6,362 nt of DNA from an uncultured Micrococcus sp. (GTDB lineage: Bacteria; Actinomycetota; Actinomycetes; Actinomycetales; Micrococcaceae): contig CAMIOJ010000126.1 of the NCBI GenBank assembly GCA_946222435.1, positions 1 to 6,362 of the forward strand, read 5' to 3'. This document shows positions 1 through 5,656 of the stretch, one piece after another (within the stretch, counting starts at the first letter, position 1; every line of letters begins with the position of its first letter). A program made the position numbers and the translations under genes. The notes under the pieces were generated by a model. The model saw only the letters and a list, made by a program, of their open reading frames with translations. It made no database searches and had not been told where the DNA came from.

Positions 1-1410
1 GTCCTGGGTCCCGAGCCGAGCGGTGCCGGCCTCCACCTCCTCTCGCAGGGCAGCGACCTTCTCTGCCTGCGCGGTGCCCTCGTCCTCCGCGGCCTTCCGC
101 TCTCCCACGATCGCCTCGCGCCGTTGCCCGGCGGCGTCCTGCTGCTCCTGCAGCTGCCCGATGCGGGAACGGTCCTTGAGCGCCGCCGCCACGGACTCGG
201 CCGCGGAGAACCCCGCCTGGAGCGCGCTGCGGACGGCCCTGTGCTGATCTTGCCGCTGGTCCTGCCGCCCGTCCGGCCGCCGTTCCTGCCGCTCGTTCTC
301 CGGCCGGTTCGCCTGGCGCTCGAGGGCGTCCGTCAGCCACCCGGCGGCGGTGGTGTCGGCCTCCGCACTCTCCCAGGCCGCGGCGGCCTCCTGCGCGGCC
401 TGATCGGCAGTGGTCCGGGCCGTCTCTGCCCGGGCGGCGGCGGTGACGACGGCCTCGGCCCGCCGGTGGGCCTCCACGGCGGACCGGTCTGCGGCCGCCG
501 ACTCGGCGAGGGCCCGGTGCGCCTGGTCGCGTTCCGCCCAGTCGGCGGCGGCCTGCAGCGCCTGACCGGTGCGGCGGAGCCGCTCGAGCCCGGTGCGGGC
601 CGCCTTCTCCGCGGCCTCCGCCTCGTCCTGCCGGGCCCTGGCGGCGGTGTGGGCCGCCTCGGCGCGGGCGGTGACCAGGCCCAGCAGGTCCTCGTCCTGT
701 TCCGGGTACGGGGCCGGTTCGTGCCAGTCCTCCCCCAGCTCCTCGCGAGCGGCGTCGCGGAGCTGGTCCCGGGCGTTCTGGGCGATCTGCGCGTCCGCGG
801 ACACCTGCGCGTGCAGGCGGTCCGCCTCCGCCTTGAGGTGGTCCTCCACCCCGTCGAACCGCTGGGTGCCGAACAGGCGGCGCAGCAGGTCCCTGCGCTC
901 GTCCGACTTCGCCGTGAGGAACTTCGCGAACTGTCCCTGCGGGAGCATCACCACCTGCATGAACTGCTCGGCGTCCAGGCTCATGACGGCGGCGATCTGC
1001 TGGCCGACCTCGTCGGCACGGGTCAGCGGGGCGCCCCACACGCCGTCCGTCTGCTCGCGCAGGGACACGGACGCCTGGGTCATGGTGGTGCCCTGCCCGC
1101 GCTTCTTCGGCCGCGCGTGGCGGGGCGAGCGGACGGCCTCGAAGCGGCGTCCCTGGACGGTGAACTCCACGAGCACCTCCGGGGCCACCGTCCCGGGCGG
1201 GCGCAGAGTGGTCACGAGGGACTCGGGCGAGCGCCCGCCGGGGACGGATCCGTAGAGGGCGTAGCAGAGCGCGGCGAGGATGGTGGACTTGCCGGCGCCG
1301 GTGGGGCCGTCCAGCAGGAACAGTCCGGCGGCGTTGAGGGCGTCGAAGTCCACGTCCTGAGGCTCGGCGTAGGGGCCGATCCCCGTCAGGCGGATGCGGT
1401 GGATCCTCAT
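1..1410 (-). CDS. sbcC: SbcC, ATPase subunit of the SbcCD nuclease (C-terminal part outside window)
   Basis: SbcC is the SMC/Rad50-like ATPase that pairs with SbcD to open and cut DNA ends, hairpins and protein-blocked ends in the cytoplasm. Seen here are the N-terminal 470 codons; the frame stays open to the window edge. The N-terminus (MRIHRIRLTGIGPYAEPQ) is typical of the family. Walker A, GPTGAGKST, lies at residues 35-43. The Q-loop region, MLPQGQFAKFL followed by SDERRDLLRRLFGT, lies at about 155-182 and is a strong SbcC signature. From about residue 185 onward the protein is rich in Ala, Glu, Arg and Gln with no visible fold motif, as expected for the ascending coiled coil. The zinc-hook CxxC, signature motif and Walker B must lie beyond the window. 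The ATG overlaps the sbcD stop as ATGA and has a good Shine-Dalgarno sequence 7 nt upstream, so the two are probably co-transcribed and translationally coupled. Assignment is secure; only the missing C-terminus is unverified. Confidence 0.95.
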   Translation of the reverse strand, partial: MRIHRIRLTGIGPYAEPQDVDFDALNAAGLFLLDGPTGAGKSTILAALCYALYGSVPGGRSPESLVTTLRPPGTVAPEVLVEFTVQGRRFEAVRSPRHARPKKRGQGTTMTQASVSLREQTDGVWGAPLTRADEVGQQIAAVMSLDAEQFMQVVMLPQGQFAKFLTAKSDERRDLLRRLFGTQRFDGVEDHLKAEADRLHAQVSADAQIAQNARDQLRDAAREELGEDWHEPAPYPEQDEDLLGLVTARAEAAHTAARARQDEAEAAEKAARTGLERLRRTGQALQAAADWAERDQAHRALAESAAADRSAVEAHRRAEAVVTAAARAETARTTADQAAQEAAAAWESAEADTTAAGWLTDALERQANRPENERQERRPDGRQDQRQDQHRAVRSALQAGFSAAESVAAALKDRSRIGQLQEQQDAAGQRREAIVGERKAAEDEGTAQAEKVAALREEVEAGTARLGTQD

Positions 1411-2621
1411 GCCAGGACCTCTTTCGCGCGGGAGGCGGTGAGGGCGTCCTGCAGCAGCGCCGTCTCCTCCTCGGTGGCGGCGCGTTCGCGCACGTGGTGG
1501 ACGAATCCGGTGGTAAGCGCCAGGTCGGACGGGGCCTGACGCAGCGCCTGGGCGTAGGTCTGCTCGCGGCGCCGTCGCCCGCCGGCCGGCTCGTGGCGGA
1601 ACACGAGGACGTGCGGGTAGCGGGAGCGCAGGCGTTCGAGGGCCTTCTCCGGGCGTTCGTCGTCCGTCACGGTAGCCTGGACCCAGCGGTCCTCGGCCCA
1701 CGCGTGCTCGGCGGACTCGAGCAGGTCGGCGATGGGTCCGGAGAGCACGGCCAGCTGCCGACCGCCGGGCCAGTCGACCTTCTCCACCTCGGTCACCGCG
1801 CCGCCGGCCACGTGCACGAGCCAGCCGCCCTTGTCCTGCCGCCACTCGCCGAAGGAGTACGGCAGCGGGGAGCCGGAGTAGCGGACGTGCTCGGCCATGG
1901 TCTGCCGGCCGTGCAGATGCCCGAGGGCCACGTAGTCCAGTCCCTCGAACAGGGTCACCGGCACCTGGCCGAGCGTGCCCACGAGGGCCTCCGCCGTCCC
2001 TGCCCCGCAGTCGAGGTGCTCGCCCTCGCCGATGTCCCGTTCCCCCTCGGTGCCCTTGCCGCCGGCGGCGAAGAGGTGGGCGAGCACGACCGAGGCGAGG
2101 GGGCCGTCGTCGGGGTTCTCCCGGCGGGCGGCGAGGTCCTCCTTGATGCGTCGGACGGCCTCCTGCGTCACGGGGGTGTGGTGCGGTTCCACGTCCCAGG
2201 CCTGGCCGAGGTGCCGGGGCTCCAGGTAGGGGATGCCGTAGACGGCGGCCCGCTCCCCGTCCCTGCCCTCGAGCAGGATCGGCTCGGCGAGGCGCTCGGG
2301 GTCCGTGCGCAGGTGGACGCCGGAGGCGGCCATGAGGGCGCCGCCGAAGCCGAGGCGCACCGCGGAGTCGTGGTTGCCGCTGGTCATGACCACCTGGGCG
2401 CCGGCCGCGCGGATGGCCGCGAGGGTCTCGTCCAGCAGGCGCACGGCGTCGGCAGGGGGCAGGGCACGGTCGTAGACGTCGCCGGCCAGGAGCACGGCGT
2501 CCACGCCGCGCTCACGCACGGTGTCGACCAGCTGGTCCAGCACGGCGCGCTGCGATTCCAGCAGCCCGGTGCCGTGGAAGGAGCGGCCGATGTGCCAGTC
2601 GGAGGTGTGGAGCAGGAGCAT
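1407..2621 (-). CDS. sbcD: SbcD, Mre11-type nuclease subunit of SbcCD
   Basis: SbcD is the metal-dependent (usually Mn) phosphoesterase subunit of SbcCD, giving 3'-5' exonuclease and hairpin endonuclease activity controlled by SbcC ATP binding. The 404-residue protein carries all the expected metallophosphoesterase motifs: SDWHIG (D8, H10), GDVYD (D48, D51), GNHDS (N83, H84, D85), the AHLFAAGG histidine (H182) and GHLHG (H235, H237), then YSGSPLPYSFGE. The length is normal for the family. I chose the ATG at 2621 because it starts the protein at MLLLHTSDWH, the usual SbcD N-terminus. An in-frame GTG 9 nt upstream (2630) is possible, and an ATG at 2681 would add 20 residues of non-homologous sequence. 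There is no strong ribosome binding site (only a weak GAGTGA), but a TANNNT -10 element sits 7 nt from the ATG, suggesting a leaderless mRNA. The stop overlaps the sbcC start by 4 nt. It is first in the sbcD-sbcC operon and divergent from the glycohydrolase gene. Confidence 0.96.
   Translation of the reverse strand: MLLLHTSDWHIGRSFHGTGLLESQRAVLDQLVDTVRERGVDAVLLAGDVYDRALPPADAVRLLDETLAAIRAAGAQVVMTSGNHDSAVRLGFGGALMAASGVHLRTDPERLAEPILLEGRDGERAAVYGIPYLEPRHLGQAWDVEPHHTPVTQEAVRRIKEDLAARRENPDDGPLASVVLAHLFAAGGKGTEGERDIGEGEHLDCGAGTAEALVGTLGQVPVTLFEGLDYVALGHLHGRQTMAEHVRYSGSPLPYSFGEWRQDKGGWLVHVAGGAVTEVEKVDWPGGRQLAVLSGPIADLLESAEHAWAEDRWVQATVTDDERPEKALERLRSRYPHVLVFRHEPAGGRRRREQTYAQALRQAPSDLALTTGFVHHVRERAATEEETALLQDALTASRAKEVLA
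1418..1424 (-). promoter_or_regulatory. Ribosome binding site of sbcC
   Basis: Read on the minus strand this is AAAGAGG, 7 nt before the sbcC ATG, inside the last codons of sbcD. It supports the ATG at 1410 as the real start and shows that this downstream gene uses Shine-Dalgarno initiation, unlike the first gene of the operon. Confidence 0.75.
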
Positions 2622-2628
2622 GGGAATC

Positions 2629-2634
2629 ACTCTA
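2629..2634 (-). promoter_or_regulatory. Predicted -10 element of the sbcD-sbcC promoter
   Basis: On the minus strand this reads TAGAGT, matching the actinobacterial TANNNT -10 consensus. Seven bases separate it from the sbcD ATG, so transcription would start at or very near the A of the start codon, giving a leaderless mRNA. No clear -35 hexamer is visible 16-19 nt upstream, which is common in this phylum. This is a prediction from spacing and consensus only. Confidence 0.55.
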
Positions 2635-2688
2635 GTGAGGGGTCCGGACACGATGAGGGGCACCGGCCGGGCACCTCGCACTCACTAG
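2632..2688. repeat. Inverted repeat CTCACTAG spanning the divergent promoters
   Basis: CTCACTAG occurs at 2681-2688 on the plus strand and again at 2639-2632 on the minus strand, so the two 8-nt copies face outward with 41 nt between them. Each copy ends in the TAG of a predicted -10 element, which puts the same CTCAC directly upstream of both. The match is exact and seen directly. It may be core promoter sequence shared by chance or selection, or half-sites for a shared regulator. Confidence 0.5.
2655..2677. repeat. Imperfect GC-rich dyad between the divergent promoters
   Basis: The arms GAGGGGC (2655-2661) and GCACCTC (2671-2677) pair at 6 of 7 positions around a 9-nt centre that contains the palindrome CCGGCCGG (2663-2670). 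The centre lies near the midpoint between the two promoters, where an operator could control both. In DNA this GC-rich such dyads also arise by chance, so the functional reading is weak. Confidence 0.25.
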
Positions 2689-2691
2689 CAT
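2686..2691 (+). promoter_or_regulatory. Predicted -10 element of the ADP-ribosylglycohydrolase promoter
   Basis: TAGCAT matches TANNNT and ends 7 nt before the ATG at 2699, the same spacing as on the sbcD side. No Shine-Dalgarno sequence precedes either candidate ATG, so leaderless translation from 2699 is the simplest reading. No -35 element is evident. Confidence 0.55.
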
Positions 2692-2698
2692 GGTGGCC

Positions 2699-3850
2699 AT
2701 GACCGCCGAGCCGATCGCCGACCACCGCCTGCCCGACTACCCCGCCCGTGTCCTGGCCACGCTCGCCGCCGGTGCCGCCGGCGACGCCTACGGCTACACC
2801 GTGGAGTTCGACCGCTCCGAGGCGATCGCGCACCGCTGGGGTCCGGCCGGCCTCGGCTCCCCGGACGAGCTGATCGAGCGTCTCGGCGTGGAGCACTTGC
2901 CCATCTCGGACGACACCCAGATGACCCTGTTCGTGGCGGACGGCCTGCTGGAGTGGATCGAGTGGCAGAACCAGGGGCAGCTGGCCGACGCCGCAGCCTG
3001 CGTGTGGCTGGCCTGCCTGCGCTGGCACCGCACCCAGACCGGCGCACTCCCGGAGGGCGCTCCCCCGGCCCAGGACACCTGGCTGGACGCCCGCCGCGAG
3101 CTGCACGAGCGCCGCGCCCCGGGCAACGCCTGTCTGTCCGGTCTCGCCGAGCCCGGCATGGGCGTGCCCACCGACCCGAAGAACCCGGGCTCCAAGGGCT
3201 GCGGCACGATCATGCGCTCCGCCCCCTACGGCATGGTCCCGGGCCTGCCGGACACCCATGTCGCCTCCTTCGCGCGGCAGGGCGCCGTGCTCACCCACGG
3301 CCATCCCACCGCCTGGACCGCGGCGGCGGCGTTCGCGCTGATCGTGCAGGGTCTGTTCGCCGGCCAGGCCCTGTCCGAGGCCGTGGAGGCCGCCCGGGCC
3401 TGGCTCGCCGCGCAGGAACAGGACGGGGCGGAGTCCCTCGCCGCGCTCGCCGGCGCCGTGGACCTGGCGGCGCAGGCGGAGAGGGACGACGACGGCACCC
3501 GCCTGGGTGCCCCGGGGCACCTTCCCGCGGGGCTGGGCGAGGGCTGGGTGGCCGATCAGGCCCTGGCGATCGCCGTCTACGCGGCCATGGTGGCCGATCG
3601 CCTGGCGGACACGCCTGCGGCCGCGCTGGCCCTGGCGCTGCGGGTCGGCGCGAACCACGACGGCGACTCGGACTCGACCGCCTCCCTGGCCGGCCAGCTG
3701 CTCGGTGCCGCGCACGGCATGTCGGTGTTCGGGGTGGAGTCCGCCGACGGCGTGCCGGTGGCCGAGCTGGCCGACGCCGTGCCGGGCTGGATCGCCGAGC
3801 GCGACGTGGTGGTCGAGGCCGCGCGGCGCTGGGTCGCGGCGACGAGCTGA
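2699..3850 (+). CDS. ADP-ribosylglycohydrolase (ARH/DraG family)
   Basis: Enzymes of this family use two Mg (or Mn) ions to cut the bond between ADP-ribose and a modified protein side chain, nucleic acid or free metabolite, in the cytoplasm. The 383-residue product shows the family motifs in order: GAAGDAYGYTVEF at about 25-37 (E36), the metal-binding SDDT at 70-73, RRAPGNACLS at 138-147, GSKGCGTIMRSAPYG from 164, LTHGHPTA at 198-205, and NHDGDSDST at 319-327, whose D323, D325 and S326 match the second metal-binding site of ARH enzymes. All expected metal ligands are present, so it should be active. There is no signal peptide or membrane segment. Start choice: the ATG at 2690 would overlap the predicted -10 element, while the ATG at 2699 fits a leaderless transcript; the difference is only three residues. 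It is a single-gene unit, divergent from sbcDC and converging on the exonuclease gene. No ADP-ribosyltransferase or toxin gene lies in the window, so the substrate cannot be named. It should not be called DraG in the nitrogenase sense, as nothing here suggests nitrogen fixation. Confidence 0.9.
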   Translation: MTAEPIADHRLPDYPARVLATLAAGAAGDAYGYTVEFDRSEAIAHRWGPAGLGSPDELIERLGVEHLPISDDTQMTLFVADGLLEWIEWQNQGQLADAAACVWLACLRWHRTQTGALPEGAPPAQDTWLDARRELHERRAPGNACLSGLAEPGMGVPTDPKNPGSKGCGTIMRSAPYGMVPGLPDTHVASFARQGAVLTHGHPTAWTAAAAFALIVQGLFAGQALSEAVEAARAWLAAQEQDGAESLAALAGAVDLAAQAERDDDGTRLGAPGHLPAGLGEGWVADQALAIAVYAAMVADRLADTPAAALALALRVGANHDGDSDSTASLAGQLLGAAHGMSVFGVESADGVPVAELADAVPGWIAERDVVVEAARRWVAATS

Positions 3851-3854
3851 GCCG

Positions 3855-4991
3855 TCACCGGGCGGCGGCCGGCCAGTTCTCCCCCAGCATCTGCAGGAAC
3901 TCGGGTTCGGAGACCAGGGCGATCTGCTGGCCGCCGGCGCGCCGCCGCAGGGCCTCACGCGTCTTGCGGTGGGCGAGCGCCGTGGTGGTCACCCGGTCCG
4001 CACCGCGGGCCGGTGCGCCCGAGCCGTCCGCCTGATGGGCGGCGAGGACGAGGTCCTCGGCGGAGAAGCCGTCCCCGATCACGAGCATGGTGGTGCGGGC
4101 ACCGACCCGGGAGGACGGCTGTGCCCCCAGGGCCGCGGCCCGGTCCTTGGCCTCCTGCCGGGACATCCCGATGCCGCCGGTGAAGACCACCACGTGTCCG
4201 TAGAGGGGGTGGTCCGGAGAGGCGTCCCGATTGGCAGGGGTGTTCACCCCCTCGTCCGGCCAGCGCATGAAATCCGGCATCGCCCGTCCCGAGCGCAGGG
4301 GCACGCGGGCGTCGAACACGTCCGCCATGTCCCGGGCCTGACGGGTCGGACGGGACTCACGGCCCTCGCCGTGCAGGTGGCCCTCCAGCCGTCCGACGTG
4401 CAGTCCATGCGTCCGCAGCACCCGGTGTATCTCCACCGGGCCGCCGTCGGTCTCGAGGGTGCGGCGGCCCACGTCGATGAGGATCGCCGCACACGCCTCG
4501 GCGTCGGCGAGGGCCTCATGGTGCCGGCCCGGCACGAAGCCCGCGGCCCGGCTGGCGGAGGGCAGGGCGTAGCTGGGCAGGTCGTAGACCTTGCGGGCCA
4601 GCATGAGCGTGCAGGCGTACTCCAGCGGCGGCACGTCCGCCTCCGAGACCTCGAGGGCGGACTCGATCACGCCGACGTCGAAGCCGGCGTTGTGCGCCAC
4701 GAGGACGTCCTGGCCGCAGAAGGCGCGCAGGTCCGCGTAGACCTCGGCGAAGCGCGGGGCCTGCGCGACCTGGTCCGCGGTGATCCCGTGGATCCGCACG
4801 TTGCGGGGGTCGAACCGGTCGAACCCCTGCGGCGGGCGCATCATCCAGGAGACGCGGTCCACCATGACGCCGTCGCGTACGCGGACGAGGCCCACGGAGC
4901 AGGGCGAGCCGCGGAAGCCGTTGGCGGTCTCGAAGTCGATCGCCGTGAAGTCCAGCCCCGGGACGGGTGCCGGCGACGTCGCTGAGCTCAT
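3855..4991 (-). CDS. DEDDh 3'-5' exonuclease (DnaQ-like) with C-terminal BRCT domain
   Basis: This 378-residue protein resembles the proofreading epsilon subunit of DNA polymerase III in its first half. The DEDDh active site is complete: D19 and E21 in AIDFETAN, D105 in HNAGFD, and H158 and D163 in HHEALAD. The DnaQ-like domain spans about 13-180. A polar, probably flexible linker with many Arg and His follows (about 185-260). A BRCT domain like that of NAD-dependent DNA ligases fills the C-terminus: PLYGHVVVFTGGIG at 262-275, EAKDRAAALGA near 280-290, TTMLVIGDG near 300-308, and a final VSEPEFLQML helix near 360-369. The probable role is 3'-end trimming in DNA replication or repair, with BRCT guiding it to partners or DNA ends. 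It is unlikely to be the main replicative proofreader, because many actinobacteria proofread through the PHP domain of DnaE1. The ATG overlaps the rdgB stop as ATGA and has a GGGAGG ribosome binding site. It is last in the rph-rdgB operon. Confidence 0.92.
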   Translation of the reverse strand: MSSATSPAPVPGLDFTAIDFETANGFRGSPCSVGLVRVRDGVMVDRVSWMMRPPQGFDRFDPRNVRIHGITADQVAQAPRFAEVYADLRAFCGQDVLVAHNAGFDVGVIESALEVSEADVPPLEYACTLMLARKVYDLPSYALPSASRAAGFVPGRHHEALADAEACAAILIDVGRRTLETDGGPVEIHRVLRTHGLHVGRLEGHLHGEGRESRPTRQARDMADVFDARVPLRSGRAMPDFMRWPDEGVNTPANRDASPDHPLYGHVVVFTGGIGMSRQEAKDRAAALGAQPSSRVGARTTMLVIGDGFSAEDLVLAAHQADGSGAPARGADRVTTTALAHRKTREALRRRAGGQQIALVSEPEFLQMLGENWPAAAR

Positions 4992-5656
4992 CCCGTGTGC
5001 GCCTCCCGGGCGCGCAGCGCGTCCACGAGGGCCGGCAGCAGGGCCGTGAACGCCTGGCCTCGGTGGCTGATCGCGTTCTTCTCCTCGGCGGAGAGCTGCG
5101 CGGTGGAGACCTCATGGCCCTCCGGCCGCAGGATCGGATCGTAGCCGAACCCGCCGTCGCCCACCGGCTCGGTGAGCAGGGTCCCGCGCAGGTGCCCCTC
5201 GGCCACGGTCTCGGACACGATCTCCCGTCCGCCGTCCGCGCCGGCGGGGCCGGGGACGGCGAGGGCGGCGCAGCAGACGAAGCCGGCGGCGCGGTGCTCG
5301 GCGGGGACGTCCGCCAGCTGGTCGAGCAGCAGGCGCAGGTTCGCGGCGTCGTCCCCGTGCCGGCCCGCCCAACGGGCGGAGAAGATGCCGGGGGCGCCGC
5401 CGAGGACGTCCACGGCCAGGCCGGAGTCGTCCGCGACGGCGATGAGGCCCGTCGCGGCGGCCACGGCCCGAGCCTTCTTCAGCGCGTTCGCGGAGAAGGT
5501 GACTCCGTCCTCGACCACGTCCGGGGCGTCCACCGCGGCCGCGTCCACCACGGCGGAGTCCACGTCCAGCTCCGGCATGGCGGCGGCGAGCATCTGGCGC
5601 AGCTCACGGACCTTGCCGACGTTCCGGGTGGCCAGGACGAGGCGGGCGACGCTCAC
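4988..5656 (-). CDS. rdgB: RdgB/HAM1-family dITP/XTP pyrophosphatase
   Basis: RdgB hydrolyses dITP, ITP, dXTP and XTP to monophosphates plus pyrophosphate, keeping deaminated purines out of DNA and RNA. The 222-residue protein has the family motifs: LATRNVGKVREL at 8-19 (N12, K15), EDGVTFSANALKKA at 49-62, ADDSGLAVD at 75-83 with the catalytic-type D77, GAPGIFSARWAG at 87-98, GFGYDPIL at 169-176 and EEKNAISHRGQA near 191-202. One residue stands out: the family usually has Glu or Asp just before the Asn of the second motif (ENA or DNA), and here it is Ala56. The start is GTG at 5654-5656, overlapping the rph stop as GTGA; a weak GGTGA ribosome binding site lies 6 nt upstream. Adjacency of rph and rdgB is known from other actinobacteria (rphA-Rv1341 in Mycobacterium tuberculosis), which supports both calls. 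Confidence 0.95.
   Translation of the reverse strand: MSVARLVLATRNVGKVRELRQMLAAAMPELDVDSAVVDAAAVDAPDVVEDGVTFSANALKKARAVAAATGLIAVADDSGLAVDVLGGAPGIFSARWAGRHGDDAANLRLLLDQLADVPAEHRAAGFVCCAALAVPGPAGADGGREIVSETVAEGHLRGTLLTEPVGDGGFGYDPILRPEGHEVSTAQLSAEEKNAISHRGQAFTALLPALVDALRAREAHTG
5002..5007 (-). promoter_or_regulatory. Ribosome binding site of the exonuclease-BRCT gene
   Basis: On the minus strand this reads GGGAGG, 10 nt before the ATG at 4991 and inside the end of rdgB. It supports that start codon and shows the gene can recruit ribosomes itself besides being coupled through the ATGA overlap. Confidence 0.7.

Larger units (their letters stand above)
2622..2698. other. Divergent intergenic region between sbcD and the ADP-ribosylglycohydrolase gene
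   Basis: This 77-nt stretch is the only non-coding gap of any size in the window. It contains two outward-facing -10 elements, an inverted pair of CTCACTAG sequences around them, and a GC-rich imperfect dyad near the middle. I found no convincing TTGACA-like -35 element for either promoter and no actinobacterial LexA box (GAAC-N4-GTTC). Confidence 0.85.

Noticed and set aside
124..1539. Long open frame on the plus strand opposite sbcC
   Set aside because: It is antisense to a clear SbcC and SbcD reading frame, is rich in Gly, Arg, Leu and Pro, and has no recognisable motif. High-GC DNA produces such frames because stop codons are rare.
2622..2681. Longer SbcD start at the ATG at 2681
   Set aside because: The extra 20 residues do not resemble SbcD N-termini, would remove the promoter gap, and lack a ribosome binding site. 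MLLLHTSDWH is the normal family start.
2690..2698. Glycohydrolase start at the ATG at 2690
   Set aside because: This ATG lies partly inside the predicted TAGCAT -10 element and has no ribosome binding site. The ATG at 2699 fits the leaderless spacing. The choice is probable rather than certain.
2622..2698. LexA (SOS) box controlling sbcDC
   Set aside because: I looked for GAAC-N4-GTTC or a near match in the gap and found none, so SOS control cannot be claimed from sequence.
1494..2702. Long plus-strand open frame opposite sbcD
   Set aside because: Its low-complexity His/Gly/Val/Ala composition is that of the mirror of the SbcD codons, and it runs across the promoter region. No domain is visible.
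2699..3850. Glycohydrolase as the immunity part of a toxin-antitoxin or secreted-effector pair
   Set aside because: No ADP-ribosyltransferase-like or small toxin gene lies in the window, and both flanks are housekeeping genes. The idea has no direct support here.
2627..3958. Minus-strand open frame opposite the glycohydrolase gene
   Set aside because: The plus-strand frame has all ARH motifs. This one would overlap both the convergent exonuclease gene and the promoter gap, and its product shows no family features.
3507..4985. Plus-strand open frame opposite the exonuclease gene, and a similar one at 4967-5851 opposite rdgB and rph
   Set aside because: Both are shadows of well-supported genes, with Arg/Pro/Gly-rich translations and no plausible start signals.
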